A stretch of DNA of 64,000 nt from Mesorhizobium sp. M00.F.Ca.ET.216.01.1.1 (GCF_004010325.2 NZ_SADR02000003.1:124001-188000); one strand, 5' to 3'. Counted from the stretch's first letter, positions 1-9,515 are shown. Translations and numbers: made by a program. Notes: a model not told the origin generated them from the letters alone.

Positions 1-727
1 GGCCTTCCGGCTCGACGGCGTCATCACGCTGGTCGACGCCGTCAACGGCAATGCGACGCTGGATGCTCATGTCGAGGCGGTGAAGCAGGTGGCCGTCGCC
101 GACCGCATCGTGCTCAGCAAAGCCGATCTGGCCACCGATCCCGGCGATGTCGAGGCTTTGCGGGCCCGGCTGCGGCAGATCAATCCGGGCGCCGTGGTGC
201 TCGGTGCCGACGACGCAAGTATGGCGGCGGCACTGTTCGATTGCGGCCTCTACAATCCGGACACCAAGACCGCCGACGTTCGGCGCTGGCTCGGCGAAGA
301 AGCCTCCCATGGTCATGACGATCACCATCACCTCCATGGTGACCATGATCATAGGCACGATTCCCGCGTACGCTCCTATTCGCTCGTCCATGACGGCCCG
401 GTGCCGTTTTCGGCGATCGAGGTGTTCCTCGACCTGCTGCGTTCCGCACATGGCGAACGCCTGCTGCGCATGAAAGGCGTCATCGAGCTCAGCGAAGACC
501 CGTCGCGGCCGCTGGTCGTCCACGGCGTGCAGAAGATACTGCATCCGCCGGTGCGACTGCCGTCCTGGCCGGACAGCCAGCGCGGCACCAGGCTGGTGCT
601 GATCACGCTCGACATGCCGGAAGACTATGTCCGCCGGCTGTTTACCGCCTTCACCAACCGGCCATCGATCGACACACCGGACCGCGCCGCGCTGGAAAGC
701 AACCCGCTAGCCATCGCCGGGCGGTGA
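1..727 (+). CDS. CobW/COG0523-family GTPase, C-terminal part (5' end outside window)
   Basis: The reading frame is open from base 2 with no start in the window, so only the C-terminal ~241 residues are present. They include the late GTPase motif seen as VLSKADL (the NKxD-type base-recognition motif of this family), then a histidine-rich stretch (HGHDDHHHLHGDHDHRHD) and a CobW C-terminal domain. COG0523 proteins are metal-handling GTPases that insert or chaperone zinc, cobalt or other metals; the His-rich segment fits metal binding, with zinc the likeliest guess. The Walker A and CxCC motifs would lie upstream of the window. The gene ends 3 bp before the convergent tusA-like gene. The specific metal cannot be told from this fragment. 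Confidence 0.88.
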   Translation, partial: AFRLDGVITLVDAVNGNATLDAHVEAVKQVAVADRIVLSKADLATDPGDVEALRARLRQINPGAVVLGADDASMAAALFDCGLYNPDTKTADVRRWLGEEASHGHDDHHHLHGDHDHRHDSRVRSYSLVHDGPVPFSAIEVFLDLLRSAHGERLLRMKGVIELSEDPSRPLVVHGVQKILHPPVRLPSWPDSQRGTRLVLITLDMPEDYVRRLFTAFTNRPSIDTPDRAALESNPLAIAGR

Positions 728-730
728 TGC

Positions 731-973
731 TCATTGTCGTGGCGCGCCGCGCTCGACCAGAAAGCGATGGCCGCCGGATATCGCCGCCGTTTCAATCAGT
801 TGGTGGCCGGCGTCGGAGCAGAAAGCGGGAATGTCGATGACCGCCAGCGGGTCGGTTGTTTCGAGCCACAGCCGGCTGCCCGGCCGCATTGCGGCCAGCC
901 GCTTCTTGGCCTTGAGGACTGGAAGGGGACAGTTCAGCCCCTTGAGGTCGTAGACGGCGGCGCGTTTGGCCAA
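731..973 (-). CDS. TusA/SirA-like sulfur carrier protein
   Basis: This 80-residue protein has the TusA-family signature NCPLPVLK, with the conserved sulfur-accepting cysteine at residue 15 in the C-P-x-P motif. TusA-type proteins pass persulfide sulfur to acceptors in tRNA thiolation, molybdenum cofactor synthesis or sulfur oxidation. The start is a TTG at 973 with a GAGG about 10 bases upstream; no in-frame ATG gives the full motif. It lies 11 bp downstream of the L,D-transpeptidase gene on the same strand and may be co-transcribed with it. It could be TusA itself or a paralogue such as YedF; length and motif do not separate these. Confidence 0.85.
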   Translation of the reverse strand: MAKRAAVYDLKGLNCPLPVLKAKKRLAAMRPGSRLWLETTDPLAVIDIPAFCSDAGHQLIETAAISGGHRFLVERGAPRQ

Positions 974-984
974 GGTGGAAAACC

Positions 985-2283
985 TCAGCCGCCGAACATG
1001 CCGAGCAGCTTCTTCTTCAGCTTTGTCACCGTGCCTTCGTCGGTATTCGCTGCCTGCGTCTCGGGCGCCGCTGCGGCCTCGGAAGGCGGCGCGACGGTTG
1101 CGGTGGCGACAGGTGCTTCGGCTGCGATCTTGGCTGCTTCCTTTTCCGCCAGCGCCTGGGCCCTGGCCGCCGCTTTCGCGGCCTTTGCTGCCTCTATGGC
1201 GGCAAGCCTTTGCTCCTCGGCTTTCTTCTTGGCGGCTTTCTCCGCATCGAGTGCGGCCATCTTGCGGCCTGCCGGCGAATCGATACGGCCCATGCGCGCG
1301 GTCTCCGTCACCGAGCCGTCCGAGTTGAGCGACGGAGGTTCGATCGGCACGCGTTCGCCGCGGGCGCGGCGCTTCGACCAGTCGGAAACGATGCTGGCTT
1401 CCTTGACGCCAGCGATGGTCGGCTTGGGCGCCGGCACGCTGGCCTTGACCGCGCCATTGAAGGCAGCTTCGTAGGTGCTCTGGTAGGCGCTATAGGCGCT
1501 CTTCAGCGAATCCGGTTGCATGGTGGGTGGGCATGGGCCTGTCGGATCGAATGTTGCCCCGTCGGCGGCAACCTGGTTGAAGACATAGCGCTTCTCGCAG
1601 ACATCGACCTTCGGCGGCACCTTGGTGATCTCGAAATTGTCGTAGCCGACCTTCAGCATCTTCCAGAATTCGTAGTTCGGATCGTTACGATAGCGCGCCA
1701 TGTTGGCGGCGGTCATGCGGAACGGGAAGGCCTGGATCTGGAACTCGGTCTGCCCGCCCTGGAAGGCGTCACGGCCGAAGGCATAGATCTGCTCGATCTG
1801 CGCGTCGGTCATCGAATAGCAGCCCGACGACGAGCAGGCGCCGTGGACCATCAGATTGGACCCGGTGCGGCCATTGGCGCGGTCATAGGCGTTCGGATAG
1901 CCGATGTTGAAAGACAGGTGATAGTTCGACCGCGGATTCATCTGCGACGGGCGGACCGTATAAAAACCTTCCGGCGCCTGGCGGTCACCCTCGGTGAACT
2001 TGGGCCCCAGCTTGCCCGACCATTTGCAGATGTCATAGCTGGCGACCATGTCGTAGCGGCCGTTGGTCTTGGCCTTCCAGATTTCGAGCTTGCCCTCTTC
2101 CTTGAAGATGCGGGCCATCACCGACGAGGTGCGCGCCATGCCCTTGGCCTTCATGTCGGCCAGGATCTTGTCCGGCAGCGGCTTGTTGGCTTCCGGGGCA
2201 AAATCCTTCATCGAGGAATCGTTGCAGCCGGCGATGCCTATGGCAGCGATCAGAAGTCCGGTGCGGGATAGCTTGGCAAACAT
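985..2283 (-). CDS. L,D-transpeptidase (YkuD domain) lipoprotein
   Basis: The 432-residue product begins with a lipoprotein signal peptide ending in the lipobox IAGC (Cys20), so it should be anchored in the envelope. The YkuD catalytic motif is seen as HGACSSSGCYSM with nucleophile Cys155 and His147. These enzymes form 3-3 crosslinks in peptidoglycan or attach proteins to it, and the family variant resembles YafK/ErfK-type proteins. The C-terminal ~100 residues are rich in Ala, Lys and Glu and probably form a coiled coil or periplasmic spacer, ending in a short Gly tail. The ATG at 2283 was chosen because it places the signal peptide at the N-terminus; the frame is open 66 bases further upstream. 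Confidence 0.85.
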   Translation of the reverse strand: MFAKLSRTGLLIAAIGIAGCNDSSMKDFAPEANKPLPDKILADMKAKGMARTSSVMARIFKEEGKLEIWKAKTNGRYDMVASYDICKWSGKLGPKFTEGDRQAPEGFYTVRPSQMNPRSNYHLSFNIGYPNAYDRANGRTGSNLMVHGACSSSGCYSMTDAQIEQIYAFGRDAFQGGQTEFQIQAFPFRMTAANMARYRNDPNYEFWKMLKVGYDNFEITKVPPKVDVCEKRYVFNQVAADGATFDPTGPCPPTMQPDSLKSAYSAYQSTYEAAFNGAVKASVPAPKPTIAGVKEASIVSDWSKRRARGERVPIEPPSLNSDGSVTETARMGRIDSPAGRKMAALDAEKAAKKKAEEQRLAAIEAAKAAKAAARAQALAEKEAAKIAAEAPVATATVAPPSEAAAAPETQAANTDEGTVTKLKKKLLGMFGG

Positions 2284-2471
2284 GGATACGGCTACGTCTT
2301 TTCTCTCGGGCCGCGGATTTCGGCACCGCCAAGCCCGTTCGCTGAACACCGACGGACCGTAAGCCCGTTAACCTTGAAAAATCCTTACCGCAAGCGTCGG
2401 GCACACGTTCTCACGGCAATTTCATTGAGCCGAATGCGGCGGCATTTTTGTGGCGAAATTGCTCACACTTG

Positions 2472-2487
2472 CCACATTGCAATGTGG
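2472..2487. repeat. Perfect 16-bp palindrome between the L,D-transpeptidase and accA genes
   Basis: CCACATTGCAATGTGG reads identically on both strands. It lies 12 bp beyond the accA stop codon and about 190 bp upstream of the L,D-transpeptidase start. It could be a protein-binding operator or a short hairpin at the 3' end of the accA transcript; there is no T-run on either side, so an intrinsic terminator is unlikely. Confidence 0.5.
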
Positions 2488-2499
2488 AACCGCCTGAAA

Positions 2500-3450
2500 T
2501 CAGAGGCTACGGCCCATCGCCAGGTATTTTTCACGGCGCTGCTCGCGGAAATCCGTGTTGGCGCCGGAAAATTCCTTCATCGTCTTGGCGATGAGGTCGC
2601 CGGTGGCGGCAATCACCGTTTCCGGGGCACGATGGGCGCCGCCTAGCGGTTCGGGAATGATGGCATCGATGACCTTCATCTCCAGAAGATCCTGCGCGGT
2701 GATCTTCATGTTGGTGGCCGCATCCTTTGAGCGGGTGGTGTCGCGCCACAGGATCGAGGCGGCGCCCTCCGGCGAGATCACCGAATAGATAGCATGTTCG
2801 AGCATGTAGACGCGGTTGGCGGTGGCGATGGCAATGGCGCCGCCCGAGCCGCCTTCACCGATGACAACTGAGATCGACGGTACCTTCAGGCCAAGGCAGG
2901 CCGAGGTCGAGCGGGCAATGGCTTCGGCCTGGCCGCGCTCCTCGGCGCCGACACCCGGATAGGCACCGGCCGTGTCGACCAGCGTCAGCAGCGGGATATT
3001 GAAGCGGTCGGCGAGCTCCATCAGCCGCACCGCCTTGCGATAGCCCTCCGGCCGCACCGAGCCGAAATTGTGCTTCAGCCGGCTCGCTGTGTCCGAACCC
3101 TTTTCCTGGCCGATGACCGCCACCGGTTCGCCGCGAAAGCGGGCGAAACCGCCGACGATGGCCTGGTCTTCGCCGAAATTGCGGTCGCCGGCGAGCGGGG
3201 TGAAATCGCTGAGCAAGCCCTTGATGTAGTCGATGCAATGTGGCCTGTCCGGATGACGCGCCACCTGCACCTTCTGCCATGGCGTCAGGGACTTGTAGAT
3301 GTCGCGCAGCGCGTCGCGTACGCGCTTCTCGAGCCGGCCGATCTCGTCGCCGACATCGACGGCCTCGCCGTTCTCGGCAAGCTTCTTCAGCTCGAGGATC
3401 TTGCCTTCAAGGTCCTGCACCGGCTTTTCGAAATCGAGGTAATTGTACAT
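2500..3450 (-). CDS. accA: Acetyl-CoA carboxylase carboxyltransferase subunit alpha
   Basis: The 316-residue protein matches AccA along its whole length. It starts [18 protein letters not shown] and contains the carboxyltransferase block with [18 protein letters not shown] followed by [10 protein letters not shown]. With AccD it transfers the carboxyl group from carboxybiotin to acetyl-CoA to make malonyl-CoA, the first step of fatty acid synthesis, in the cytosol. The ATG at 3450 is the usual AccA start; an 18-codon upstream extension of the frame shows no family resemblance. The gene lies 98 bp after xerD on the same strand, an arrangement common in Rhizobiales. Confidence 0.97.
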   Translation of the reverse strand: MYNYLDFEKPVQDLEGKILELKKLAENGEAVDVGDEIGRLEKRVRDALRDIYKSLTPWQKVQVARHPDRPHCIDYIKGLLSDFTPLAGDRNFGEDQAIVGGFARFRGEPVAVIGQEKGSDTASRLKHNFGSVRPEGYRKAVRLMELADRFNIPLLTLVDTAGAYPGVGAEERGQAEAIARSTSACLGLKVPSISVVIGEGGSGGAIAIATANRVYMLEHAIYSVISPEGAASILWRDTTRSKDAATNMKITAQDLLEMKVIDAIIPEPLGGAHRAPETVIAATGDLIAKTMKEFSGANTDFREQRREKYLAMGRSL

Positions 3451-3548
3451 TCTTGAGAGGACCGATAAGTCGGAAGGCAATGACTGGCGGAACCCAGGAA
3501 ACACAGGTTCCGAGCGGTGGAACGTCGCCTCACATAACGATATGAGGC

Positions 3549-4466
3549 CTAGTCGGCAAGCGGATGATGATCGTTGACCAGCCGCACCAGCCGCTCCTCC
3601 AGCACATGGGTGTAGATCTGCGTGGTCGAGATGTCGGCATGGCCGAGTAGCTGCTGTACAGCCCTGAGATCGGCGCCGTTCTGCAGGAGATGGCTGGCGA
3701 AAGCGTGGCGCAGCACATGCGGCGATATCTTTGCCGAGGCGATGCCGGCCTTGGCGGCAAGGCCTTTCAGGTCGCGGGCAAAGACCTGCCTGGAGAGATA
3801 GCCGCTGTCGGACGCCGCCGGAAACAGGAACGGGCTATCGGCAAAAGCCGGCACCTTTGCCCGTGCGGTAAGCCACGCCCGCATCGCAGTGCGCGCCTTG
3901 GCCGACAGCGGCACCATGCGTTCCTTGTCACCCTTGCCGCGCACCATGAAGAAGCGGTCGTCGCGCTGGGCCACCGTAACCGGCAGGCCGACCAGCTCGG
4001 AAACGCGCAAGCCGGTGGCGTAGAGCACTTCGACCAGCGCGTGCAGGCGCAGCGCCGCCAGCCTGTCGCCGTCGCTCATCGAGGCATCCATTGCCTCTTG
4101 CGCCGCGCGGTCGAGCAGCCGGCCGGTATCGGTCTCGCTCATCGTCTTCGGCAGCGGCCGGCCCTTTTTCGGGCTGTCCAGCGTGCCGGTCGGGTCGTCG
4201 ACGCGCAGGCCTTCGGCGTAGAGGAACTTGAAGAACTGGCGGATCGCCGACAGTTTGCGCGCCTGGGAGGTGGCGGCAAAGCCGCGTTCGGCGATATCGT
4301 CGAGATAGGCGCGGATATCGGCGGCATTGGCGCCGGCAAGCCCGCCGCTGATTTCGGCCGAAGCATCTTCGAGGTCGCGCCGATAGGAGGAAAGTGTGTT
4401 TTCAGCCGCGCCGCGCTCGGCGCTCATCATTTCCAGAAAGGCTTCGATGCGAGCCGCGCTGTTCAT
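3549..4466 (-). CDS. xerD: Site-specific tyrosine recombinase XerD
   Basis: This 305-residue tyrosine recombinase has the N-terminal SAM-like core-binding domain and a C-terminal catalytic domain. The catalytic residues are visible: Arg in [12 protein letters not shown], the HVLRH box, and [13 protein letters not shown] with the Tyr nucleophile. XerD acts with XerC and FtsK at dif to resolve chromosome dimers. Length, lack of a DNA-binding arm and its place between accA and aroK mark it as the housekeeping enzyme rather than a prophage or island integrase; no attachment site or phage gene is nearby. Confidence 0.93.
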   Translation of the reverse strand: MNSAARIEAFLEMMSAERGAAENTLSSYRRDLEDASAEISGGLAGANAADIRAYLDDIAERGFAATSQARKLSAIRQFFKFLYAEGLRVDDPTGTLDSPKKGRPLPKTMSETDTGRLLDRAAQEAMDASMSDGDRLAALRLHALVEVLYATGLRVSELVGLPVTVAQRDDRFFMVRGKGDKERMVPLSAKARTAMRAWLTARAKVPAFADSPFLFPAASDSGYLSRQVFARDLKGLAAKAGIASAKISPHVLRHAFASHLLQNGADLRAVQQLLGHADISTTQIYTHVLEERLVRLVNDHHPLAD

Positions 4467-4476
4467 TTCTTTTGGA

Positions 4477-4629
4477 TCAGTATTTCTTGGGGTTAAGCTT
4501 TTCCGCAGGGATGCGCACGCTCATTTCGGCCTTTCTCGGCTCGACGAACATCGCCAAGGCGAACATCGTACCATAGGCAATGCCGGCAAGAATCGTGAGT
4601 GTCACGACAAAGCGGAACAGCGTCGGCAT
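4477..4629 (-). CDS. Small membrane protein of unknown function
   Basis: A 50-residue product, [20 protein letters not shown] at the N-terminus, followed by [11 protein letters not shown] and a charged tail ending LNPKKY. It has one clear transmembrane helix spanning roughly residues 7-29 with a cytoplasmic or periplasmic basic tail. The frame stays open upstream to 4851, but that part is basic and unstructured and overlaps the aroK start, so the internal ATG at 4629 is preferred. It sits 10 bp before xerD on the same strand and is probably in the same transcript. No function can be assigned; similar tiny proteins occupy this slot in related genomes as far as I recall. Confidence 0.65.
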   Translation of the reverse strand: MPTLFRFVVTLTILAGIAYGTMFALAMFVEPRKAEMSVRIPAEKLNPKKY

Positions 4630-4832
4630 CAATTTTCGCCCGTCTTCTTGGGATGCGTTTCCAAACCCTGTGCCCTTATGGGACGCCAAGCCGGCCAATT
4701 CAAGGACGAAGCCTTTGTTTTGACTCAGGTCCCTGGTCGGAAACCGCGCGACACTTTTCCGGGAGCTGCTTGCCGGGCCACGCTTGACGCAAACAGGCTT
4801 TTGATGTCGATACGCCGGCAAAGAGGGCTCGT

Positions 4833-5444
4833 ATGAACGCGCTACCAGCAAATCCTCCCGGCGAGAGCCATGCGGCGCTGCTCGGCCGGCTGGGCGACCG
4901 CTCCATCGTTTTTGTCGGCCTGATGGGCGCCGGCAAGACGGCGATTGGCCGCAAGGTGGCGGCGATGCTGGCGCTGCCCTTCATCGACAGCGACCAGGAG
5001 ATCGAAAGCGTCTCGCGCATGACCGTCCCGGAGCTGTTCGAGCGCTATGGCGAGACGGAGTTCCGGGCGCTGGAGCAGCGCGTCATCCTGCGGGTGCTGG
5101 AAAACGGCCCGCAGGTGCTGTCGACCGGCGGCGGCGCCTTCATGAATGCGCAGACGCGGGAGGCGATCGCCAGCCATGGCGTGTCGGTGTGGCTGAACGC
5201 CGAACTCGACCTCTTGATGGACCGCGTTTCCAAGAAGCAGAACCGGCCGCTGCTGAAAAGCGCCGATCCTCGCGCCGTGCTCAAGCAGCTGATGACCGAC
5301 CGCTATCCGGTCTACGCCGCGGCCGATGTCACCGTGCCGACCCGCGACGACCGCAAGGAGGTCATCGCGGCCGAGGTTGTGGATGCGATTTGTGCGCATT
5401 TCGGCATTCAACAGCCCACCACTCTGGGCGAGGTGCGGTCGTGA
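4833..5444 (+). CDS. aroK: Shikimate kinase
   Basis: The 203-residue protein has the P-loop GLMGAGKT at residues 29-36, a shikimate-binding stretch [10 protein letters not shown], the STGGGAF motif and a LID region with KKQNRPLL. It phosphorylates shikimate at the 3-hydroxyl in the route to chorismate and aromatic amino acids. An N-terminal extension of about 20 residues before the first strand is typical of rhizobial AroK. The stop codon overlaps the GTG start of aroB by four bases (GTGA), so the two are translationally coupled. Confidence 0.96.
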   Translation: MNALPANPPGESHAALLGRLGDRSIVFVGLMGAGKTAIGRKVAAMLALPFIDSDQEIESVSRMTVPELFERYGETEFRALEQRVILRVLENGPQVLSTGGGAFMNAQTREAIASHGVSVWLNAELDLLMDRVSKKQNRPLLKSADPRAVLKQLMTDRYPVYAAADVTVPTRDDRKEVIAAEVVDAICAHFGIQQPTTLGEVRS

Positions 5445-6583
5445 GCGCCGGCGAGCCAGTCACTGTCGAGGTCGGTCTCGGCGACCGCGCCTACGACATC
5501 CTGATCGGCCCCGGCTTGCTTTCGCGCGCCGGCATCGAGATTTCGCGCCGCTTGCCCGGCACGCGAGCGGCGGTGGTCACCGATAAGAACGTGGCCGCGG
5601 CGCATCTCGAAACGCTGAAAACCGGCCTCGAAAAAGGCGGCATCGAGCCTGCCGTCATTACGCTGCCGGCAGGGGAAAAGACCAAGAGCTTTGCGCATCT
5701 GGAAGAAGTGGTGGACGGCGTGCTCGCCGCAAGGCTGGAGCGTGGCGATGTCGTCATTGCGCTCGGCGGCGGCGTCATCGGCGACCTTGCCGGCTTTGCC
5801 GCCGGCATCGTGCGCCGCGGCATGAATTTCGTGCAGGTTCCGACCTCGCTGCTGGCGCAGGTCGATTCCTCGGTCGGCGGCAAGACCGGCATCAACAGTC
5901 CGCGCGGCAAGAACCTGGTCGGCGTCTTTCATCAGCCGAAGCTGGTACTGGCCGACACCGGGGTGCTCGACACGCTGCCGATCCGGGAGTTTCGTGCCGG
6001 CTACGCCGAGCTGGCCAAATACGGGCTCATCGACCGTCCGGACTTCTTCGCCTGGCTTGAACAAAATTGGGAGCAAGTGTTTGCCGGCGGACCGGCGCGG
6101 GCCGAGGCCATCGCCCAAGCCTGCCGCGCCAAGGCCGATGTCGTCGCCCGCGACGAGTTCGAGACCGGCGACCGCGCGCTGCTCAATCTCGGCCACACTT
6201 TCGGCCACGCGCTGGAAGCGGCAACCCGCTATGACGGCGCCCGGCTCGTGCATGGCGAAGGCGTTGCCGTCGGCATGGCGCTGGCGCATCGCTTTTCGTC
6301 CAGGCTCAATCTGGCGAGCCCCGACGATGCGGCGCGCGTCGAAGCGCATCTTCGCGCCGTCGGCCTGCCCTGGCGCATGGCCGACATTCCGGGCGAGCTG
6401 CCCGATGCCGAAGCGCTGCTTGCCTTCATCACCCAGGACAAGAAGGTGTCGCGCGGCGCGCTGACCTTCATCCTGACGCGGGGCATCGGCCAGTCCTTCA
6501 TCGCCAGGGATGTGCCTGCGTCGGAAGTGCTTTCGTTCTTGAAGGATAGCCATCCGGGCTCTGGGGAAAGCCACCCGGGATGA
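5441..6583 (+). CDS. aroB: 3-dehydroquinate synthase
   Basis: The 380-residue protein carries the AroB hallmarks: the NAD-binding [13 protein letters not shown] block, [20 protein letters not shown], and the zinc-ligand region with [10 protein letters not shown] and [10 protein letters not shown]. It converts DAHP to 3-dehydroquinate, the second step of the shikimate pathway. The GTG at 5441 overlaps the aroK stop; the frame is open further upstream but inside aroK. The C-terminus ends in a short imperfect duplication, [11 protein letters not shown], not part of the enzyme fold. The stop overlaps the start of the CorC-like gene by 4 bases (6580-6583), extending the operon. Confidence 0.96.
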   Translation: MSAGEPVTVEVGLGDRAYDILIGPGLLSRAGIEISRRLPGTRAAVVTDKNVAAAHLETLKTGLEKGGIEPAVITLPAGEKTKSFAHLEEVVDGVLAARLERGDVVIALGGGVIGDLAGFAAGIVRRGMNFVQVPTSLLAQVDSSVGGKTGINSPRGKNLVGVFHQPKLVLADTGVLDTLPIREFRAGYAELAKYGLIDRPDFFAWLEQNWEQVFAGGPARAEAIAQACRAKADVVARDEFETGDRALLNLGHTFGHALEAATRYDGARLVHGEGVAVGMALAHRFSSRLNLASPDDAARVEAHLRAVGLPWRMADIPGELPDAEALLAFITQDKKVSRGALTFILTRGIGQSFIARDVPASEVLSFLKDSHPGSGESHPG

Positions 6584-7473
6584 GCGAAGCCGGCTGGATC
6601 GTCGCTGCCGTGCTTGCCGGCCTCGGCCTGCTGGCTTTTGTCTTCCGCACCCGCCTGCTCGCCGTGTTCGGCTATGAATTGCAGCGCATAGATCCGCAGC
6701 ATTCGGCCGATGACGAATTGCGCGGCGCGGTCGATGATTTTCGCCGCGACGGCCAGGCGGTGCGCGAAGACCGCGACCGCGTCGGCGGCCTGTTCGATCT
6801 CGATGAGCTCGAAGTGTCCGACGTCATGGTCCACCGCACCAACATGCGCTCGGTCAATGCCGACGATCCGCCGGAAGCGATGGTGCGCGAGATCCTGCAG
6901 AGCCCGCATACCCGCTTGCCCCTGTGGAAGGGCTCGCTCGACAACATCGTCGGCGTGCTGCACGCCAAGAACCTGTTGCGCGCACTGAACGATGTCGGCA
7001 ACGACTTTTCCCGGATCGACGTCATGAAGATCGCGTCGAAGCCGTGGTTCGTGCCGGACACCACGACGTTACAGGAACAGCTCAACGCCTTCCTGCGTCG
7101 CAAGGCGCACTTTGCCATCGTCGTCGACGAATATGGTGAGGTCGAAGGGCTGGTGACGCTTGAGGACATCATGGAGGAGATCGTCGGCGAGATCGCCGAC
7201 GAGCACGACGTCGACGTGCAGGGCGTCAAGCAGGAGGCCGACGGCTCCGTCGTCGTCGACGGCACGGTGCCGATCCGCGACCTGAACCGGGCGCTCGACT
7301 GGAACCTGCCGGACGAGGAAGCCACCACCATCGCCGGCCTCGTCATCCACGAGGCGCAGTCGATCCCTGACGAGAAGCAGGCCTTTACGTTTCACGGCAA
7401 GCGCTTTGTCGTCATGAAGCGCGACAAGAACCGGATCGCGCGGCTCAGGATCAAGCCGGCCGGCGACATCTAG
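6580..7473 (+). CDS. CorC/HlyC-like CBS-domain protein, lacking a full DUF21 membrane domain
   Basis: The 297-residue protein has one hydrophobic N-terminal helix (about residues 5-25), a CBS pair starting near [11 protein letters not shown], with [21 protein letters not shown] and [28 protein letters not shown], and a C-terminal CorC_HlyC (transporter-associated) domain. Such proteins are implicated in Mg2+/Co2+ efflux. The linker [22 protein letters not shown] resembles the segment that follows the ~4-helix DUF21/CNNM domain in longer family members, yet here only ~25 residues precede it. The length is close to the DUF21-less CorC type, so it may be natural or an in-frame loss. It is coupled to aroB by a 4-bp overlap. 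Confidence 0.85.
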   Translation: MSEAGWIVAAVLAGLGLLAFVFRTRLLAVFGYELQRIDPQHSADDELRGAVDDFRRDGQAVREDRDRVGGLFDLDELEVSDVMVHRTNMRSVNADDPPEAMVREILQSPHTRLPLWKGSLDNIVGVLHAKNLLRALNDVGNDFSRIDVMKIASKPWFVPDTTTLQEQLNAFLRRKAHFAIVVDEYGEVEGLVTLEDIMEEIVGEIADEHDVDVQGVKQEADGSVVVDGTVPIRDLNRALDWNLPDEEATTIAGLVIHEAQSIPDEKQAFTFHGKRFVVMKRDKNRIARLRIKPAGDI

Positions 7474-7552
7474 ATACTGTCTCCAGCTTGTTACCGATCG
7501 TTGACTGGACCTCTGTCATGTCAGTGTGCACTCTTGCCTGGGCAGTCAGGAG

Positions 7553-8431
7553 ATGACGGTGATCGATCGGCGAACCTTGCTTTTGGCGTCAATGGCGATG
7601 CTGTTGCCGGCCGGCACTTCGGCGACATGGCGCCTTGGCTCGCCGTCTCCGCAAACCTTCGATTACGGGCCGGCTAAGCTCGACATCTATTCGCGCGACG
7701 GCGCGAGCCGCCTGCCCGTCGTCTTCTTCATCCATGGCGGCGCCTGGCGGATCGGCAACCGCGTCAACGTCAACGCCAAGCCGGCCTTCCTGCTCGACAA
7801 TGGTTTCTGCTTCGTCTCGATCGACTATCGCATGCTGCCGCAGGCCGATGTCGCGACCCAGGCCGACGACGTCGAACTGGCCTATGGCTACGTGCGTGCC
7901 AACATTGCCCAACACGGCGGCGATCCGGACCGCATCGCGGTCATGGGCCATTCGGCCGGCTGCCATCTCGCCGCGCTCACCGGCCTGCGCGGCGGTCTGC
8001 CCGGCGTCGCGGCGTTGGTTCTCGTCGATACCAGGGCCTATGACCTGGAGACGCTTGCCGAGAGCGGCGGCATGACGCGGGCCTATGCCCGGGCATTTCC
8101 CGATCCGGCGCAGTGGCGCGCGCTATCGCCGGTCACCTACGTCGGGGGAGACAAGCATCCGCCCACCTTCGTCGCCTATTCGGGCGCTTCGGGTCGCGCG
8201 GCAGCCTCACGGTCCTTCGCCGCGCGTCTGCGCGCCACCGACACCAAGGTCACGCTGTTCGACGGCAGCGCCTATTCGCACATGTCGATCAATCGCAATT
8301 TTGGCAATGAGGGTGACGCATTGACGGCTGCGGTGATGACGTTCCTGAAGACGACGTTAGTGTCCCGATTCCGAAATTCGCATCAGTTCGATATCAAGAG
8401 CAGTGCGAATCTCAGAATCGAAGCGCATTAG
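7553..8431 (+). CDS. Alpha/beta hydrolase (esterase/carboxylesterase-like), probably exported
   Basis: The 292-residue product starts MTVIDRRTLLLASMAMLLPA, a signal peptide with a twin-arginine-like RRTLLLA, suggesting export. The hydrolase fold shows the oxyanion motif HGGAWRIG, the nucleophile elbow GHSAGCHLA and a late His in YSHMSINR. It resembles kynurenine formamidase-like and hormone-sensitive-lipase-like small esterases; the substrate is unknown. AGGAG directly precedes the ATG at 7553; a GTG nine codons earlier is also possible. The last ~20 codons lie in an imperfect inverted repeat (8366-8420) and look like an added tail. Confidence 0.8.
   Translation: MTVIDRRTLLLASMAMLLPAGTSATWRLGSPSPQTFDYGPAKLDIYSRDGASRLPVVFFIHGGAWRIGNRVNVNAKPAFLLDNGFCFVSIDYRMLPQADVATQADDVELAYGYVRANIAQHGGDPDRIAVMGHSAGCHLAALTGLRGGLPGVAALVLVDTRAYDLETLAESGGMTRAYARAFPDPAQWRALSPVTYVGGDKHPPTFVAYSGASGRAAASRSFAARLRATDTKVTLFDGSAYSHMSINRNFGNEGDALTAAVMTFLKTTLVSRFRNSHQFDIKSSANLRIEAH
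8366..8420. repeat. Imperfect inverted repeat forming the 3' end of the hydrolase gene
   Basis: The arms CGATTC (8366-8371) and GAATCG (8415-8420) enclose inner arms ATTCGCA (8376-8382) and TGCGAAT (8404-8410). The element is translated as the C-terminal tail of the upstream hydrolase (FRNSHQFDIKSSANLRIE), which stops at 8431. It may be a mobile palindromic repeat that has extended the protein, and could also serve as a transcript-end hairpin facing the convergent bolA gene. Confidence 0.5.
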
Positions 8432-8439
8432 GCTGATGC

Positions 8440-8742
8440 CTACCACCTGGTCTCCTCGCCCGGCGCTGCCGGTTCGATCGCCAGCGCGTGCACGCCGGCC
8501 CTCAGTTCGTCGGCAAGCAATTCGTTGACGGCGCGATGCCGCGCGATGCGGCTCATGCCGGCAAAGGCAGGCGAGACGATGCGGACGCGGAAATGCGTCT
8601 CGCCGGCGCCGTCAAAGGTGCCGTGATGGTCGGAGTCCTGATGGTGATGGCCGGCATGGAGATGGCTTTCGTTGATGATGACCAGGCGTTCCGGCGAAAA
8701 CGCCTGCTTCAACTTGCCTTCCATCGTTGCCTGTATGGACAT
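8440..8742 (-). CDS. BolA family protein
   Basis: This 100-residue protein has the BolA fold signature: HLHAGHHH in the loop, GETHFRVRIVSPAFAGMSRIARHRAVNELL for the KH-like core, and a C-terminal VHALAIEP strand. BolA proteins pair with monothiol glutaredoxins to handle iron-sulfur clusters and can influence transcription. The loop between strands is unusually His-rich (HAGHHHQDSDHHGT), consistent with metal or Fe-S ligation. It is divergent from the J-domain gene, an arrangement conserved next to cobST in Rhizobiales. Confidence 0.92.
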   Translation of the reverse strand: MSIQATMEGKLKQAFSPERLVIINESHLHAGHHHQDSDHHGTFDGAGETHFRVRIVSPAFAGMSRIARHRAVNELLADELRAGVHALAIEPAAPGEETRW

Positions 8743-8873
8743 TGCTGGTTCCCTTCACCATCTGTGTAGCCGCCACAAAATTCGCCATACGTCGATTTAA
8801 GCCGCGATTCAGCGGTTAGGGCGATCATCGCGAAAATGTCAATTCTTGTTTCGCACTAGCGAACAGCCCATAA

Positions 8874-9494
8874 ATGGGTGAGATGAAACCGTACCCCAAA
8901 TATTTCGAAAAGATTCGCATCCGGCAGGAGAAGGACGCGGAGCTGAAATCGCGCTCGCCAATCTGCCAGTGGGACGGTTGCAAGGAGGCTGGAACCCATC
9001 GCGCGCCGGTCGGGCGCATGAAGGAGGGCGAGTATTTTCAGTTCTGCTTCGATCATGTGCGCGAGTACAACAAGGGCTTCAACTATTTTTCCGGCGTGCC
9101 GGACAGCGAGATCGCCCGCTTCCAGAAGGAAGCGATGACCGGCCACCGGCCGACATGGAAAATGGGCATCAATGGCGCCTCGACGCGTTCCTCGCCCGAC
9201 TTCGCCCAGCAGCGCTCCGGCCGCGCCGGCTATTACAACCGCATGCGCGATCCCTTCAACCTGTTCACCACTCCGAAGGACCCACGTGAGCGTAAGGCCA
9301 AGCCGCTTGAGGCCAAGGCACTGGAAACGCTTGGCCTTGATACAAAGGCGACTGGCAAGGATATCAAGGCGCGCTATAAGGAACTTGTGAAACGCCACCA
9401 CCCGGATGCAAATGGCGGCGACAGAGGTTCGGAAGACCGGTTCCGCGATGTGCTCCAGGCCTATCGCGTGCTCAAGCAGGCAGGATTGTGCTGA
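8874..9494 (+). CDS. J-domain protein (DnaJ-like, C-terminal J domain)
   Basis: The 206-residue protein places its J domain at the C-terminus: LETLGLDTKATGKDIKARYKELVKRHHPDANGG, with the HPD motif needed to stimulate Hsp70 ATPase. The N-terminal ~140 residues contain a conserved rhizobial segment with CxxAGTHRAPVGR-like cysteine and histidine residues and no Gly/Phe-rich or zinc-finger region, so it is a type III J protein. It is a likely DnaK co-chaperone of unknown client. ATG 8874 and ATG 8883 are both possible starts. It lies between bolA and cobS, which might hint at a role in cofactor or Fe-S assembly, but this is inference. Confidence 0.88.
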   Translation: MGEMKPYPKYFEKIRIRQEKDAELKSRSPICQWDGCKEAGTHRAPVGRMKEGEYFQFCFDHVREYNKGFNYFSGVPDSEIARFQKEAMTGHRPTWKMGINGASTRSSPDFAQQRSGRAGYYNRMRDPFNLFTTPKDPRERKAKPLEAKALETLGLDTKATGKDIKARYKELVKRHHPDANGGDRGSEDRFRDVLQAYRVLKQAGLC

Positions 9495-9515
9495 GCGACC
9501 TTACGGTTCGTGTCG

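Noticed and set aside
3549..4466. XerD as the integrase of a genomic island
   Set aside because: It lacks arm-binding features, is full housekeeping length and stands between accA and aroK as in other rhizobia, with no phage or island genes near.
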